Source: Ruegeria arenilitoris (GTDB lineage: Bacteria > Pseudomonadota > Alphaproteobacteria > Rhodobacterales > Rhodobacteraceae). Taken from it: a stretch of 64,000 nucleotides of DNA. This document shows, in pieces, positions 1-9,273 of this stretch. Location: contig NZ_WQHX01000001.1 in the NCBI RefSeq assembly GCF_013035425.1, forward strand, positions 434,001-498,000, given 5' to 3'. The translations under genes were made by a program, and so were the position numbers. Position 1 is the stretch's first letter. Each line of letters starts with the position of its first letter. Below the pieces are notes generated by a model, which was not told the origin of the DNA, did not search any database, and was given only the letters and a program-made list of their open reading frames with translations.

Positions 1-193
1 GAAGTGCCGCCGAATTTCATAACGAGTACGGGCATGGGGGCTGGTGTCTCCGCGCCTTTGAATTCAGTTCCCGTGCCTATTATGCGAGGGGGGCAGCAAG
101 GGCAAGTGGGCTTTGTTGTAATGATAGCGCACCTTTACAAGACGGACGGGCGGTGTCAGCGTAGAAACGACCGCTTAGATCATGAGGATTCCC
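1..193. other. left edge, no gene recognised
   Basis: No convincing coding sequence is visible here. The open frame that starts near position 4 runs into the secreted-protein gene in a different frame and has no recognisable composition or motif. The stretch probably contains the promoter of the gene starting at 194. Confidence 0.4.
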
Positions 194-550
194 ATGCTGC
201 GTTTTGCCTTGGCTTTTTCACTGCTCTCATCTCCTGTCATCGCGCAGGTTGCGACTCAGTCCGGAACAGATGGAAAGAACGCTTTGGGCACTGTCCCATG
301 TGCTGCGACAGCAGGAGCATCCTTGCAGAGCTGCAATGCTGAGTTGCGTCGCCGTGATGACGGGACGGCCACACTGGCAGTGCTTTTGCCAACCGGCGAA
401 GTTCGCAATATCTATTTTACTAACGGCATACCGGATTCAAGCAGTTCGACGTCAAAACTGTCTTATGAGACACCTGGTGATATTATGGTTATTTTCATCG
501 AACCCGGTGAAGTATACGAAATTCCAAAGGCTGCGCTGAATTCTCAATAA
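194..550 (+). CDS. small secreted protein of unknown function
   Basis: A 118-residue protein that I do not recognise. The N-terminus has a hydrophobic stretch ending in a plausible signal-peptidase I site (VIA-Q, about residues 15-18), so it is probably exported to the periplasm. The mature part has two cysteines about 11 residues apart that could form a disulfide, and a compact C-terminal half rich in beta-type sequence. The ATG at 194 is chosen over an in-frame one at 182 because a GAGGA ribosome-binding site lies about six bases upstream and the signal peptide starts there. It converges with the SDR gene on the other strand; the two reading frames overlap by a few bases at their 3' ends. 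Confidence 0.7.
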   Translation: MLRFALAFSLLSSPVIAQVATQSGTDGKNALGTVPCAATAGASLQSCNAELRRRDDGTATLAVLLPTGEVRNIYFTNGIPDSSSSTSKLSYETPGDIMVIFIEPGEVYEIPKAALNSQ

Positions 551-1182
551 GGATGCTTGTGACCTTCCCAGGTCTCAAAACACCCCGAATTTTCGAGGGA
601 TAACTCGTTAAATCGTTCCATCAAGCCGTTTGCAGCCTGATTGACTGAAACATCAGCAGCGCGCCCCCCCATGTCAGTTTGAACCCAACCTGGGTGATAA
701 ATCCCAACCGCAACACCATCCGGTCGCAAATCCGTAGCCAAATTCCGGCCTAAGTTTAAGACTGCGGCCTTTGAGGCGCGATAAATATAACTGCCGCCTG
801 GAGCTCGCGTGTGCGACGCCATTTGAGACGACAGTATCGCCACTTTTCCACGAGCCTTTTTCAAGTTGGGCAGCAATGCCTGAATAGTCAAAAAAACACC
901 GGTTACATTTGTCGCGAAACTTTGGGCCCAAATCTCAGAAAGGTAGCCATCAGCCTTTTGCCCCTTGTCCAAATATACCCCAGCGTTACAAATCAGCAGA
1001 TCAACCGGTCGGCTTTCAAGTTTCTCGGCCATTGCAACATGTTGCGCTGCGTCGGTTACATCCAACGTGACTTCCGCGCTGCCGTCCCTAGCCGTACCTG
1101 TAATTTGATGATCCTGCTTTCTTAGGACGTCTGCCAAAGCTTTACCGATCCCGCGGTTAGCCCCAGTTATGACGACATGCAC
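544..1182 (-). CDS. SDR-family NAD(P)-dependent oxidoreductase
   Basis: A 212-residue classical short-chain dehydrogenase. It has the glycine-rich cofactor motif TGANRGIG (residues 6-13), the NAG motif (66-68), a catalytic Ser around 118-119 and the YxxxK pair Y134/K138. The length is slightly short for classical SDRs (about 250), with a reduced C-terminal substrate loop, similar to the C-factor/CsgA-like group. The substrate cannot be inferred. It starts with GTG three bases after the stop of the DUF1178 gene, so it is probably the last gene of a Nudix-DUF1178-SDR transcript. Confidence 0.85.
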   Translation of the reverse strand: MHVVITGANRGIGKALADVLRKQDHQITGTARDGSAEVTLDVTDAAQHVAMAEKLESRPVDLLICNAGVYLDKGQKADGYLSEIWAQSFATNVTGVFLTIQALLPNLKKARGKVAILSSQMASHTRAPGGSYIYRASKAAVLNLGRNLATDLRPDGVAVGIYHPGWVQTDMGGRAADVSVNQAANGLMERFNELSLENSGCFETWEGHKHPY

Positions 1183-1185
1183 GAC

Positions 1186-1635
1186 CTAGTTGGTTTTTCT
1201 AGTCGGAACGAAAGGTAAAGGCGCTATAGGGACGCCATCTTCGATCAACGCCTTTGCCTCTTCCGGTTTTGCTTCACCGTATATTGCACGCTCGGGCGCA
1301 TCGCCCAGGTGCATTTTGCGCGCTTCACTGGCAAACGCTTTGCCGACGTAATCCGAGTTTTCCTCGACCTTCCGACGCAACTCGGTCAAGGCACTTTCGA
1401 CGTCAGGTTTAGCCGTTGCCTCATCGACCGAATTCACATCAGTTTTGTCAGCAACCTGAACAGCCTGCCGTGCCGGTCTTACCCGAGGAGTCATAATCGC
1501 CTTTTCAACCCGCGTGCTACCGCAAACGACACAACTCACCATTCCTGCAGAGGCAAGCTTGTCAAAGGCCTCTGCAGACTGAAACCAACTGTCAAAGCTG
1601 TGTCCAGAGTTACATTTAAGTGCGTATTGAATCAT
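1186..1635 (-). CDS. DUF1178 family protein
   Basis: A 149-residue member of the DUF1178 family, which is widespread in alphaproteobacteria and has no established role. The N-terminus carries a zinc-ribbon-like arrangement: C8 and H12 in the KCNSGH segment, then C35-x2-C38. The family hallmark GHSFDSWF follows the first cysteine. The middle is acidic and variable and the end carries a conserved region with APERAIYGEA. A longer in-frame extension exists, but the ATG at 1635 gives the family's usual N-terminus (MIQYALKC). It lies between the Nudix gene and the SDR gene, probably co-transcribed. Confidence 0.85.
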   Translation of the reverse strand: MIQYALKCNSGHSFDSWFQSAEAFDKLASAGMVSCVVCGSTRVEKAIMTPRVRPARQAVQVADKTDVNSVDEATAKPDVESALTELRRKVEENSDYVGKAFASEARKMHLGDAPERAIYGEAKPEEAKALIEDGVPIAPLPFVPTRKTN

Positions 1636-1708
1636 AATTCGGTCCAAACCCTTGGTTGGCGAATAGATACTGAGCCGATGAGCAAGATCAAGTCTTTCCG
1701 GTAGTCGT

Positions 1709-2170
1709 TCAGTTAAGTTTAGGCGCAAATCCCTGAAGCAACACCGCCAGTCCGGGTAAAATTACACGGTGCGATGCTTTTTTGGGCGAATACCACTTGC
1801 GTCTACGTACGTCATTTTCTGGATATTTTGCCGAGAGCCTACGCACATGCAGAGGAAAAACATCAACAACAAACTGCGCTGGCCCCACCCCAGAGCGTGT
1901 CTTGACGTAACTAAACTGGCCGAGCGGTGCATTGGCGCACATTCCAGAAACGCCAGCCTCCTCCCAAGCCTCAAGCGCAGCAGATTGGCCGCTTGTCAAA
2001 CCTTTGGTTGGCCATCCTTTTGGTATAATCCATTTCCCCGACCTGCGTGTCGTGATCAACAGGATTTCCGGCTTCCCTTTTGTAAACCGATAACACAATG
2101 CTGCGGATTGCTCGAAAACCGGAAGGTTAGCGACCTTTGCACTTGCTTGTATCGTTCGTTCAATATCCAT
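1709..2170 (-). CDS. Nudix hydrolase
   Basis: A 153-residue Nudix-fold pyrophosphohydrolase. The Nudix helix region is at about residues 57-74 and ends in LEAWEEAGV. The catalytic EE pair (70-71) and the earlier Glu (67) are kept, but the usual Arg before the first Glu is Leu. The segment KWIIPKGWP just before it resembles diphosphoinositol-polyphosphate phosphohydrolase-like Nudix proteins of alphaproteobacteria, so a nucleoside diphosphate-linked or polyphosphate substrate is plausible but unproven. ATG at 2170 is preferred to the TTG one codon upstream. It is the first gene of a leftward group with DUF1178 and SDR. Confidence 0.85.
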   Translation of the reverse strand: MDIERTIQASAKVANLPVFEQSAALCYRFTKGKPEILLITTRRSGKWIIPKGWPTKGLTSGQSAALEAWEEAGVSGMCANAPLGQFSYVKTRSGVGPAQFVVDVFPLHVRRLSAKYPENDVRRRKWYSPKKASHRVILPGLAVLLQGFAPKLN

Positions 2171-2287
2171 CAACGGATGTGGCCTGTCTCAAAACAAAAA
2201 CCTTGTTAAACGGCCTATCTTGTACTGTTCGAAAACCACTCTACCACATAAAGGGAATAGTGCCAAATGAGAGCGACTGAGGCAGCT

Positions 2288-3037
2288 TCAATTCACCATG
2301 CGGTGCGACAATTTACGCACGAGTTCGTCGTGGGGTATGTCGGCGTCTATAGCCAGTCTGCGTAGCCCGAAATGGACCTGCGCGATCTGTTGGTAATAAC
2401 GTGTGTAAATAAAATTGGTACTGCCTCCTGCCAACGCCCCCAGAACTGGCACCGATTGGGCCGCCAGCTTCTGACCCAAGACAACGGACAAACGCGGTGC
2501 GATTGCAGCGATCATGCGTTGCATTGTGGGGCCCGCCAGTGTCAGGCGAGCAGAAAGGAAACCCAAATCCGCCCCATCATCCTCACTCAACGGACCCGCA
2601 GTAGACAGAACGCGAATTGAGTCGAACTTTACATTTTCTTCCTCTGGATCAAAGCCTTCGCGGACTGCGGCACCTTGAATTGATCGCAACAACATCGCCG
2701 TAGTTGCCGGAAGTTCCACCAACGCCGAGGTCACTCCTCCAATACCACCGGCAGCTCCCATGGCGGTTGCCACAGCTGTATTCACCCATGGGCTTTGGTC
2801 TGCGACAGCCCTCCGTGAGCCCTGGGCAGCACGCATGGCTATCCAAAGTGCCTGCTCTGTCGCCTCTGTCAGGCCTTCCCTTATAGGCTCAGGCAACTGA
2901 TCCAACAACGATTCGGCCGTACCTCCAAGTCGATTCAGCAACTTTACCCCTGCACCTCCGGCAGACTTGTAGTGTCGTGCCAACCGGTCAAGCTCAGCCT
3001 CGGTATCAACCTTTTCAATTAGAACCACATCGCTCAT
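2288..3037 (-). CDS. EcsC family protein
   Basis: A 249-residue protein matching the EcsC family. EcsC was named from the Bacillus ecs operon, and the molecular function remains uncertain. Features are an acidic amphipathic N-terminus, alanine/glycine-rich helical segments around residues 85-120 that look membrane-associated, and a C-terminal segment with GALAGGSTNFIYTRYYQQIAQVHF that is typical of the family. The start is supported by a very strong AGGAGG site just upstream of the ATG. The gene stands alone, with gaps of about 50 and 120 bases to its neighbours. Confidence 0.8.
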   Translation of the reverse strand: MSDVVLIEKVDTEAELDRLARHYKSAGGAGVKLLNRLGGTAESLLDQLPEPIREGLTEATEQALWIAMRAAQGSRRAVADQSPWVNTAVATAMGAAGGIGGVTSALVELPATTAMLLRSIQGAAVREGFDPEEENVKFDSIRVLSTAGPLSEDDGADLGFLSARLTLAGPTMQRMIAAIAPRLSVVLGQKLAAQSVPVLGALAGGSTNFIYTRYYQQIAQVHFGLRRLAIDADIPHDELVRKLSHRMVN

Positions 3038-3090
3038 TCATGCCCTCCTATGTCTCAAAGATTGGCATTTTAACGACGATTTTCAATGAA

Positions 3091-3585
3091 TCAGCGTGTC
3101 CAACGGGATACTTGCCCCGCGACACCCCGCCAGGCTTCCGGTAAAAGACCCAACCCCAAAACCCGTTCTGGGTTGGTCGGCGGCGGCATTTCCACTCCCG
3201 TCAAACGGCGGAAACCAAAACGCTTGTAATAGGGTTCGTCGCCAACCAACATGACGCGTTCCCAACCTTTATTGTGGCCGGCGCTGACGCCTTCATGAAT
3301 TAGAAAACCGCCTAATCCTTCGCCCTGATGTGTTGGGTGAACAGCAACTGGCCCAAGCAAAAGCGCGTCATAGTTGCCAACATGAACGGGCCAAAATCGG
3401 ATCGCGCCAGCCATAACGCCCGAACTGTCACGCGCGATCAACGACAACCCGGCAACTGGCGACACATCATCGCGCAAACGATATGACGACAGTGCTTCGC
3501 GCCCCGGTGCAAAGCACAGGTCGTACAGGGCCTCAACCTCCCACCAATCGTCCGGTTTTTCCGACCTGATTTCGAACTGCTGCAA
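3091..3585 (-). CDS. GNAT-family N-acetyltransferase
   Basis: A 164-residue Gcn5-related acetyltransferase. The acetyl-CoA pyrophosphate loop is QGEGLG (residues 87-92), preceded by the beta-strand LLLGPVAVHP, typical of the YhbS-like group in Rhodobacteraceae. The family C-terminal segment has YYKRFGF. The substrate is unknown. The start appears to be TTG at 3585 with a GAGGG site five bases upstream; no upstream ATG fits. It is divergent from the flavin reductase gene. Confidence 0.85.
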   Translation of the reverse strand: MQQFEIRSEKPDDWWEVEALYDLCFAPGREALSSYRLRDDVSPVAGLSLIARDSSGVMAGAIRFWPVHVGNYDALLLGPVAVHPTHQGEGLGGFLIHEGVSAGHNKGWERVMLVGDEPYYKRFGFRRLTGVEMPPPTNPERVLGLGLLPEAWRGVAGQVSRWTR

Positions 3586-3657
3586 CCCGGCCCTCTTTTC
3601 CCTTCTGGAATTCGCCCTAACACTTCGTTACGGCTTGAGCAAACGCTTGGAGTTCAG

Positions 3658-4263
3658 ATGTTCTACCGACCCGAAGATGGCCACGGATTGCCGCACAATC
3701 CATTCAACGCGATTATCACGCCGCGTCCGATTGGCTGGATATCGACCCGCGACGCAAATGGCATCAACAATTTGGCGCCATATTCATTCTTCAATGGCGT
3801 GGCTTATACACCTCCGCAGGTGATGTTTGCTTCGACGGGAACCAAAAGCGATCAAAACGGAACTAAGGACAGTTTGGCCAATATCGAAGCGACAGGGGTG
3901 TTCTGTGTAAACATCGTTGGCCACATGCATCGTGACGCAATGAATGCCAGTTCTGCGAGCCTTCCAAAACACATAGATGAATTTGAACATGCTGGTTTAA
4001 ACCCGGTCGAATGCGAAACGATACCGTGCGCGCGCATCGACGGCGCGCCAGCCGCTCTGGAGTGCAAACTCACACAAATCGTGACACTTCCGGGAGAGGC
4101 AAACCGCGTGGTGTTTGGAGAAGTCACAGGAGTTCACCTTCACGACGACCATATCGTCGACGGGAAATTCGATGTGACTTCGTTTCGACCCCTCGCGCGG
4201 TTGGGATATCGGGACTATTCCGTCGTTAAAGACTTGTTTTCGCTCAGCCGTCCGGACGATTGA
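3658..4263 (+). CDS. flavin reductase family protein (FMN-binding split barrel)
   Basis: A 201-residue protein of the DIM6/NTAB flavin reductase family, which bind FMN and pass reducing equivalents or oxidise small substrates. Typical family elements are the N-terminal ITPRPIGWISTRD (about residues 26-38), then NLAPYSFFNGV and the segment FCVNIVGHMHRDAMN. The C-terminal part has VVFGEVTGVHLHDD. No partner monooxygenase is nearby, so the physiological substrate is unknown. It is read divergently from the GNAT gene. Confidence 0.88.
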   Translation: MFYRPEDGHGLPHNPFNAIITPRPIGWISTRDANGINNLAPYSFFNGVAYTPPQVMFASTGTKSDQNGTKDSLANIEATGVFCVNIVGHMHRDAMNASSASLPKHIDEFEHAGLNPVECETIPCARIDGAPAALECKLTQIVTLPGEANRVVFGEVTGVHLHDDHIVDGKFDVTSFRPLARLGYRDYSVVKDLFSLSRPDD

Positions 4264-4390
4264 GCGAAGCAAAACTTTCGTTTCCAGGGTCTGCGCCCCT
4301 TCGGAGTTGTTCTTGTCCAGAGAGTTAAACCACCTCAATTATGGTCTGATATCAATTTTCTAAGAAAGCAAAGCACACTGCGACAATGCT

Positions 4391-6025
4391 TTAATGACCT
4401 CCTAGAATACCGGTTCGGACCGAGTAATCTACGGCAAGGCCGTAATCCGGATCGTCGTCGCTGTCGATCATAAGATGCCCCGCCTTGTTCAAAAGCTTGT
4501 GGCAGTCACGGCTTAGATGTCTAAGCATCACACGTTTACCCGCGGTTTCGTATTTCGCCGCAACGTTTTCAATGGCTTGCAAGGCCGACTGATCCACAAC
4601 CCGGCTTTCGGCGAAGTCGACGATAACGGTGCTTGGGTCATTGGAAACATCGAACAATTCGATAAATCCTTCGGAAGAACCAAAAAACAGCGGGCCTTTG
4701 ATTTCGTAAACCTTGGCACCTTCTTCAGTAACAGACTCCCGCGTTTGTGCGTGGATTCGTTTTGCGTTGTTCCATGCGTAGGCCAGAGCGGAAACAATCA
4801 CACCGACAACGACTGCGACTGCAAGGTCCTCCATAACGGTCACTATGGTCACCAGAACAATGACAAAAGCATCCATACGCGGCACTCGTCGCATGATTTT
4901 GAACGAATTCCACGCGAAAGTTCCGATCACCACCATAAACATCACGCCTATCAAAGCGGCCAATGGGATCTGTTCTATCAAGGGCGCAGCATAAAGGATG
5001 AAAGCCAGCAAGAACAACGCTGCAGCGATACCTGCCACTCTAGTCCGGCCGCCTGATTTTACATTTATCATGGACTGACCGATCATTGCACAGCCACCCA
5101 TGCCGCCAAAAAAGCCGGTCACAATGTTGGCCGTACCCTGTGCAATGCATTCCTGAGATGCGCCACCACGCTTGCCAGTGATCTCACCAACCAAGTTTAG
5201 TGTCAGCAGCGACTCGATTAAACCAATTGCGGCCAGAATTACAGCATAGGGTAAAATGATCTCTAAAGTTTCGAGTGTAAGTGGCACCATCGGTACATGC
5301 AACGACGGCAATCCGCCCTCGATAGAAGCCAAATCTCCAACTCGGGGAACATCAAGACCCAAACCGATTACTAAAGCTGCAACAACGACTATACCTGCCA
5401 ATGGAGCTGGGATTATGCGGGTGACTCTTGGCATGACCCAGATCACCGCCATGGTCAGCACCACAAGACCAAGCATTGTGTAAAGCTGAATACCAGACAA
5501 CCATTCACCGCCACCTACTCCGTGGCCGGTGTTTTCCGTTGTTCCTGGTACTTTGAACTGGCCTAACTGGGCCAGAAAAATCACGATTGCCAACCCATTA
5601 ACGAAGCCAAGCATTACAGGATGAGGCACAAGTCTAATAAAACGGCCCCAGTGCATTGCACCCGCTATGACCTGCAAGATCCCCATCAATACCACCGTCG
5701 CGAACAGGTATTCGACTCCATGCTGTGCAACCAGCGCCACCATGACGACAGCTAGCGCACCTGTCGCGCCTGAGATCATTCCGGGGCGACCGCCGATCAA
5801 CGCCGTAACCAAACCCACTAAAAATGCGGCATAGAGACCAACAAGCGGATGAACACCTGCGACAAATGCAAAGGCGACTGCCTCGGGCACCAAAGCCAAT
5901 GCCACGGTCAGGCCGGAGAGAAGTTCGATCCTCAAACGAGAGACGGAAAGCCTTTCGTCAGGCATCCAACGCAAGTCGGGAATGGCTAGGCGATTGGCAA
6001 AGCTCGGCAGCAAGGCTCGTGGCAT
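4391..6025 (-). CDS. SulP family anion transporter with STAS domain
   Basis: A 544-residue inner-membrane SulP (SLC26-like) permease. The N-terminal two thirds contains many hydrophobic helices with the family signature around GLYAAFLVGLVTALIGGRPG, followed by a C-terminal STAS domain (about 420-530) with VIVDFAESRVVDQSALQAIE. SulP proteins carry sulfate, bicarbonate or dicarboxylates; the substrate here cannot be decided. No carbonic anhydrase is adjacent. The ATG at 6025 is preferred: the open frame continues 40 codons further to a TTG, but that extension is rich in Arg and Pro and overlaps the divergent mtnP leader. Confidence 0.9.
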   Translation of the reverse strand: MPRALLPSFANRLAIPDLRWMPDERLSVSRLRIELLSGLTVALALVPEAVAFAFVAGVHPLVGLYAAFLVGLVTALIGGRPGMISGATGALAVVMVALVAQHGVEYLFATVVLMGILQVIAGAMHWGRFIRLVPHPVMLGFVNGLAIVIFLAQLGQFKVPGTTENTGHGVGGGEWLSGIQLYTMLGLVVLTMAVIWVMPRVTRIIPAPLAGIVVVAALVIGLGLDVPRVGDLASIEGGLPSLHVPMVPLTLETLEIILPYAVILAAIGLIESLLTLNLVGEITGKRGGASQECIAQGTANIVTGFFGGMGGCAMIGQSMINVKSGGRTRVAGIAAALFLLAFILYAAPLIEQIPLAALIGVMFMVVIGTFAWNSFKIMRRVPRMDAFVIVLVTIVTVMEDLAVAVVVGVIVSALAYAWNNAKRIHAQTRESVTEEGAKVYEIKGPLFFGSSEGFIELFDVSNDPSTVIVDFAESRVVDQSALQAIENVAAKYETAGKRVMLRHLSRDCHKLLNKAGHLMIDSDDDPDYGLAVDYSVRTGILGGH

Positions 6026-6219
6026 TGGGCGATCCTGTGGGTTCAATTGTTCGCGCGAAGGTGGCCTTGTAGCTGTCAATCTGGGAATGAGGTACCGCGC
6101 CCCGCGGGACTCGGCTATGCGTTTGGTGCATGACTGCAATGGCAAAGCCGAAGCCCCTTGCCAAAACCCCTATGGGCCCGCAGAAAGCTTGCCACAGGAG
6201 TTCCATTCGGAGAGTTAAA

Positions 6220-7092
6220 GTGACCCAAACGAAAATCGCCGTCATCGGTGGATCCGGAATTTACGACGTTGGCGGCTTGGAGAACGCAAAGTGGGTCACA
6301 GTTGAATCGCCATGGGGAACACCTTCGGATCAGATTTTGACAGGCAATCTTGACGGCGTTGAAATGGCGTTCTTGCCTCGTCACGGCCGTGGCCATGTGC
6401 ATTCGCCGACAAGCGTGCCTTACCGTGCCAATATTGATGCGCTTAAAAGACTTGGCATAACAGATGTGATCTCAGTTTCTGCATGCGGCTCGTTTCGTGA
6501 GGAACTGGCGCCTGGGGATTTTGTGATCGTTGATCAATTTGTTGACCGCACGTTTGCCCGCGACAAAAGCTTTTTCGGAAAGGGTTGCGTTGCTCATGTA
6601 AGCGTCGCAAATCCAACTTGCCCGCGCCTTTCAGGTGCGTGCGAGACCGCGGGGCGATCGGTCGGCATCACAATTCACCGTGGCGGCACTTATCTTGCGA
6701 TGGAAGGACCCCAGTTTTCCACATTGGCGGAATCGAAAATGTATCGTGAGCAATGGGGCTGTGACGTAATCGGAATGACCAACATGCCCGAAGCGAAACT
6801 CGCCCGCGAAGCCGAGCTTTGTTATGCTTCGATCGCTATGGTGACAGATTACGATAGCTGGCACCCAGATCACGGTGAAGTGGATGTAAGCGCCATCATC
6901 GCGACGTTAACAAGCAACGCTGATAAGGGTCGCTCATTGGTGAAAGCCCTGCCTGCTTTGTTGGGTCCGGAACGGGAGCCCTGCCCCAACGGTTGTGATC
7001 GCGCCCTTGAGTACGCCATTTTGACCGCACCTGAAAAACGTGATCCGTGTTTGATGGCAAAGTTGGATGCGGTGGCTGGTCGCGTTCTTTGA
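6220..7092 (+). CDS. mtnP: S-methyl-5'-thioadenosine phosphorylase
   Basis: A 290-residue purine nucleoside phosphorylase-family enzyme that cleaves methylthioadenosine to adenine and methylthioribose-1-phosphate in methionine and purine salvage. GGSGIYD (residues 10-16) and PRHGRGH (53-59) are phosphate-binding motifs. The C-terminal half contains the MTA-type signature MTNMPEAKLAREAELCYA. The GTG at 6220 is chosen because it follows a GGAGAG site and gives the usual family length; a longer ATG-initiated frame from 6130 adds a non-conserved extension. The adenine product would be used by Apt, encoded 3.3 kb downstream. It converges with the hydrolase gene. Confidence 0.93.
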   Translation: MTQTKIAVIGGSGIYDVGGLENAKWVTVESPWGTPSDQILTGNLDGVEMAFLPRHGRGHVHSPTSVPYRANIDALKRLGITDVISVSACGSFREELAPGDFVIVDQFVDRTFARDKSFFGKGCVAHVSVANPTCPRLSGACETAGRSVGITIHRGGTYLAMEGPQFSTLAESKMYREQWGCDVIGMTNMPEAKLAREAELCYASIAMVTDYDSWHPDHGEVDVSAIIATLTSNADKGRSLVKALPALLGPEREPCPNGCDRALEYAILTAPEKRDPCLMAKLDAVAGRVL

Positions 7093-7103
7093 CCCAAAAA
7101 TAT

Positions 7104-7970
7104 CTAGTTTTTTTGAAGGGCATTTTGCACATCGTCCCACAACCCATGGGACCAAAGGTCATTGTGCGCGCCGTCGGTTATTACGTGAAACTGCGCATTC
7201 TCTCCGGCCAAATCCGCCAAGGTCTGGCTATGGTGCATAGGAACTGTTTCGTCATGAGTGCCGTGAAAGATCAGGGTCGGGACCGTGATATTTGCGATCA
7301 AGTCACGGGTCGCGAATTGATCTTTCATCAGTGCAGAGACTGGGATCCAAGGGTATCTTTCCGATGCAACGTCGACAGTTGCAGTGAACGGAGCCTCAAG
7401 CACCAGCAATTGAGCCTGCGGACGTTGTTCAGCAACTGCCGCCGCGATCGCTGTACCAAGGCTTTGACCATGCAACAGAACGGCTGAACCTTCACTGGCA
7501 ACCCCATCGAACAACTGTAAGCCGTCAGAAATCAAAGCCAATTCAGACGGCTGTCCTTCGCTACCCGGATAGCCACGATAACTGGGGGCCAGCAACCCAA
7601 AGCCGCTATTTAGTATCTCGCGCATGCGGTCTGCCCTATCGCCCAAATTGCCGGTTTGACCATGGAAGAACAAAACCGTGGTCGCGCCTTCGATTGCAGG
7701 AGGTGCAGCCCAAGCCGTCAAAACCGTTTTGTCAGACATGGGCAAAGTAATCACTTCAACATCAGCCAAGCCCACAGCCCTGGGTTCCGGTAATAATCCG
7801 TCAGGTTTGAAAAGCAGAGACCTTTGGTTGAAATACATGTATCCAACGATGGCCGCGTAAATTGCCGCAACAAACAAAGCCAAAAGGACTAACGGGCCTT
7901 TCAGTTTTTCCGCGATTGATCGCAAAGTCCTGAGGGTCACATCCTTATTTTCGCTTTGTGCCTGTGACAT
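7104..7970 (-). CDS. membrane-anchored alpha/beta hydrolase
   Basis: A 288-residue alpha/beta hydrolase with one N-terminal transmembrane segment (about 25-47), so the catalytic domain probably faces the periplasm. The nucleophile elbow is GQSLG (168-172, Ser170), and D240 in HGTHD and H269 in DGAHND complete the triad. The oxyanion region is FFHGQTGN (101-108). It resembles the BEM46/YtmA-like group, for which no natural substrate is established. The start at 7970 (MSQAQ) is preferred over an upstream in-frame codon. The gene ends 11 bases from the mtnP stop. Confidence 0.85.
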   Translation of the reverse strand: MSQAQSENKDVTLRTLRSIAEKLKGPLVLLALFVAAIYAAIVGYMYFNQRSLLFKPDGLLPEPRAVGLADVEVITLPMSDKTVLTAWAAPPAIEGATTVLFFHGQTGNLGDRADRMREILNSGFGLLAPSYRGYPGSEGQPSELALISDGLQLFDGVASEGSAVLLHGQSLGTAIAAAVAEQRPQAQLLVLEAPFTATVDVASERYPWIPVSALMKDQFATRDLIANITVPTLIFHGTHDETVPMHHSQTLADLAGENAQFHVITDGAHNDLWSHGLWDDVQNALQKN

Positions 7971-8206
7971 GGATCGCTCCGAGCATACGTTTGTTGGATT
8001 AAGTCTTGGCAACCAAGCACATATTCAAGGCCGCAGAACAAAACTTAATCCAATCTTTAGAACGTCGTTCTCAGGCTAAGATGCGAAAATCCGGTCAAAC
8101 CTTGGTTGAAATGTGTGGAGTACTAACCATCTAAGTTTCAAATAGTTATTTCAAACAGATAGTTATTTAACTTTGAATGCGTTCAAAAGTCACTGGCAGG
8201 CAATCA

Positions 8207-9238
8207 ATGAAACGCCTTGAAGCGTTGGACGCCGCCCGGTTCCTTGCATATTGCGGTATGGTTCTGGTGAACTTCCGAATTGCTGCGCAAGTTGCTGAGG
8301 GCACAGACTGGGCTTCGGTTTTGATAAACGCGCTGGAAGGGCGCGCTGCCGCATTGTTCGTAGTTTTGGCTGGAATTGGTATCGGACTTTCAAAAATTTC
8401 TGCTCACGTTTTAATGCGACGGGCCGCATTTTTGTTCGCACTCGGTCTGTTGAACATGATCGAGTTCGAAGCGGACATATTACATTTCTATGCTTTGTAT
8501 TTCATGGTCGGAACAATGTTTCTGACTGCAGAGCGCCGCGCGCTGTGTATTGGTGCGATTGGAGTCATCTTCATTTCAACCGCTGCACATTTGGTTGTAG
8601 ACTATGATCGCGGTTGGAACTGGGACACGCTGAATTATTGTGATTTGTGGAGCTTTCCCGGCTTTATTCGCAACCTGCTCTTTAACGGCTGGCATCCTGT
8701 TTTTCCTTGGGCGGCGTTTCTGCTTATTGGAATGGCAATCGCCCGCACCCAGTTGCATCGGCCAGGTGTTCAAAACAGGTTGATCATTTGGGGCTTTGGC
8801 GCTGCAATTTTCGCCACTTTTCCCGCAAGACTTGTCACTGATCCGGACTTGGTTGCCGTTTTAGGCGCGCAGTCGCTTCCGCCCGGTCCCTTTTATGTTC
8901 TGGCTGGAACGGGGACGGCTTGCATCGTGATCGGAATTCTTCTGAAGCTTTGGCCCACAATAGATAGGCTTCGTATAGGAGCAGTGTTAAGTGCGCCAGG
9001 ACGGCAGAGCCTTACGCTATACATGTCACATATTTTACTCGGAATGGGACTTCTTGAGGCCACTGGCCGTTTGAATGGAAGCCTAAGCGCACCGCAGGTA
9101 TTTTTTTACGCCGTAACTTTCTGCACTGTTTCCTCGGTTTTTGCCCTTCTGTGTAGCCGAAAATTCAAACAAGGACCATTAGAAGCTTTGATGCGTCTTT
9201 TGACCGAGCCATCAAAGAACTTGACGAGGAACACTTAA
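8207..9238 (+). CDS. DUF418-like multipass membrane protein
   Basis: A 343-residue polytopic membrane protein. It opens with RLEALDAARFLAYCGMVLVNFR, the N-terminal pattern shared by DUF418 and acyltransferase-like (DUF1624/heparan N-acetyltransferase-type) families, and contains about ten hydrophobic helices. Near the C-terminus is the typical segment GRQSLTLYMSHILLGMGLL. A transacylase or transport role is possible but unproven. The ATG at 8207 gives the family N-terminus; another in-frame ATG lies ten codons upstream. The upstream gap contains two copies of ATAGTTATTT (near 8143 and 8159). Confidence 0.75.
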   Translation: MKRLEALDAARFLAYCGMVLVNFRIAAQVAEGTDWASVLINALEGRAAALFVVLAGIGIGLSKISAHVLMRRAAFLFALGLLNMIEFEADILHFYALYFMVGTMFLTAERRALCIGAIGVIFISTAAHLVVDYDRGWNWDTLNYCDLWSFPGFIRNLLFNGWHPVFPWAAFLLIGMAIARTQLHRPGVQNRLIIWGFGAAIFATFPARLVTDPDLVAVLGAQSLPPGPFYVLAGTGTACIVIGILLKLWPTIDRLRIGAVLSAPGRQSLTLYMSHILLGMGLLEATGRLNGSLSAPQVFFYAVTFCTVSSVFALLCSRKFKQGPLEALMRLLTEPSKNLTRNT

Positions 9239-9273
9239 AAGGCGTTCTGTACAGCAAAATTTGCAGGTGACTC

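Noticed and set aside
4..342. 112-codon frame at the left edge
   Set aside because: Overlaps the secreted protein gene in another frame; no ribosome-binding site or family signal.
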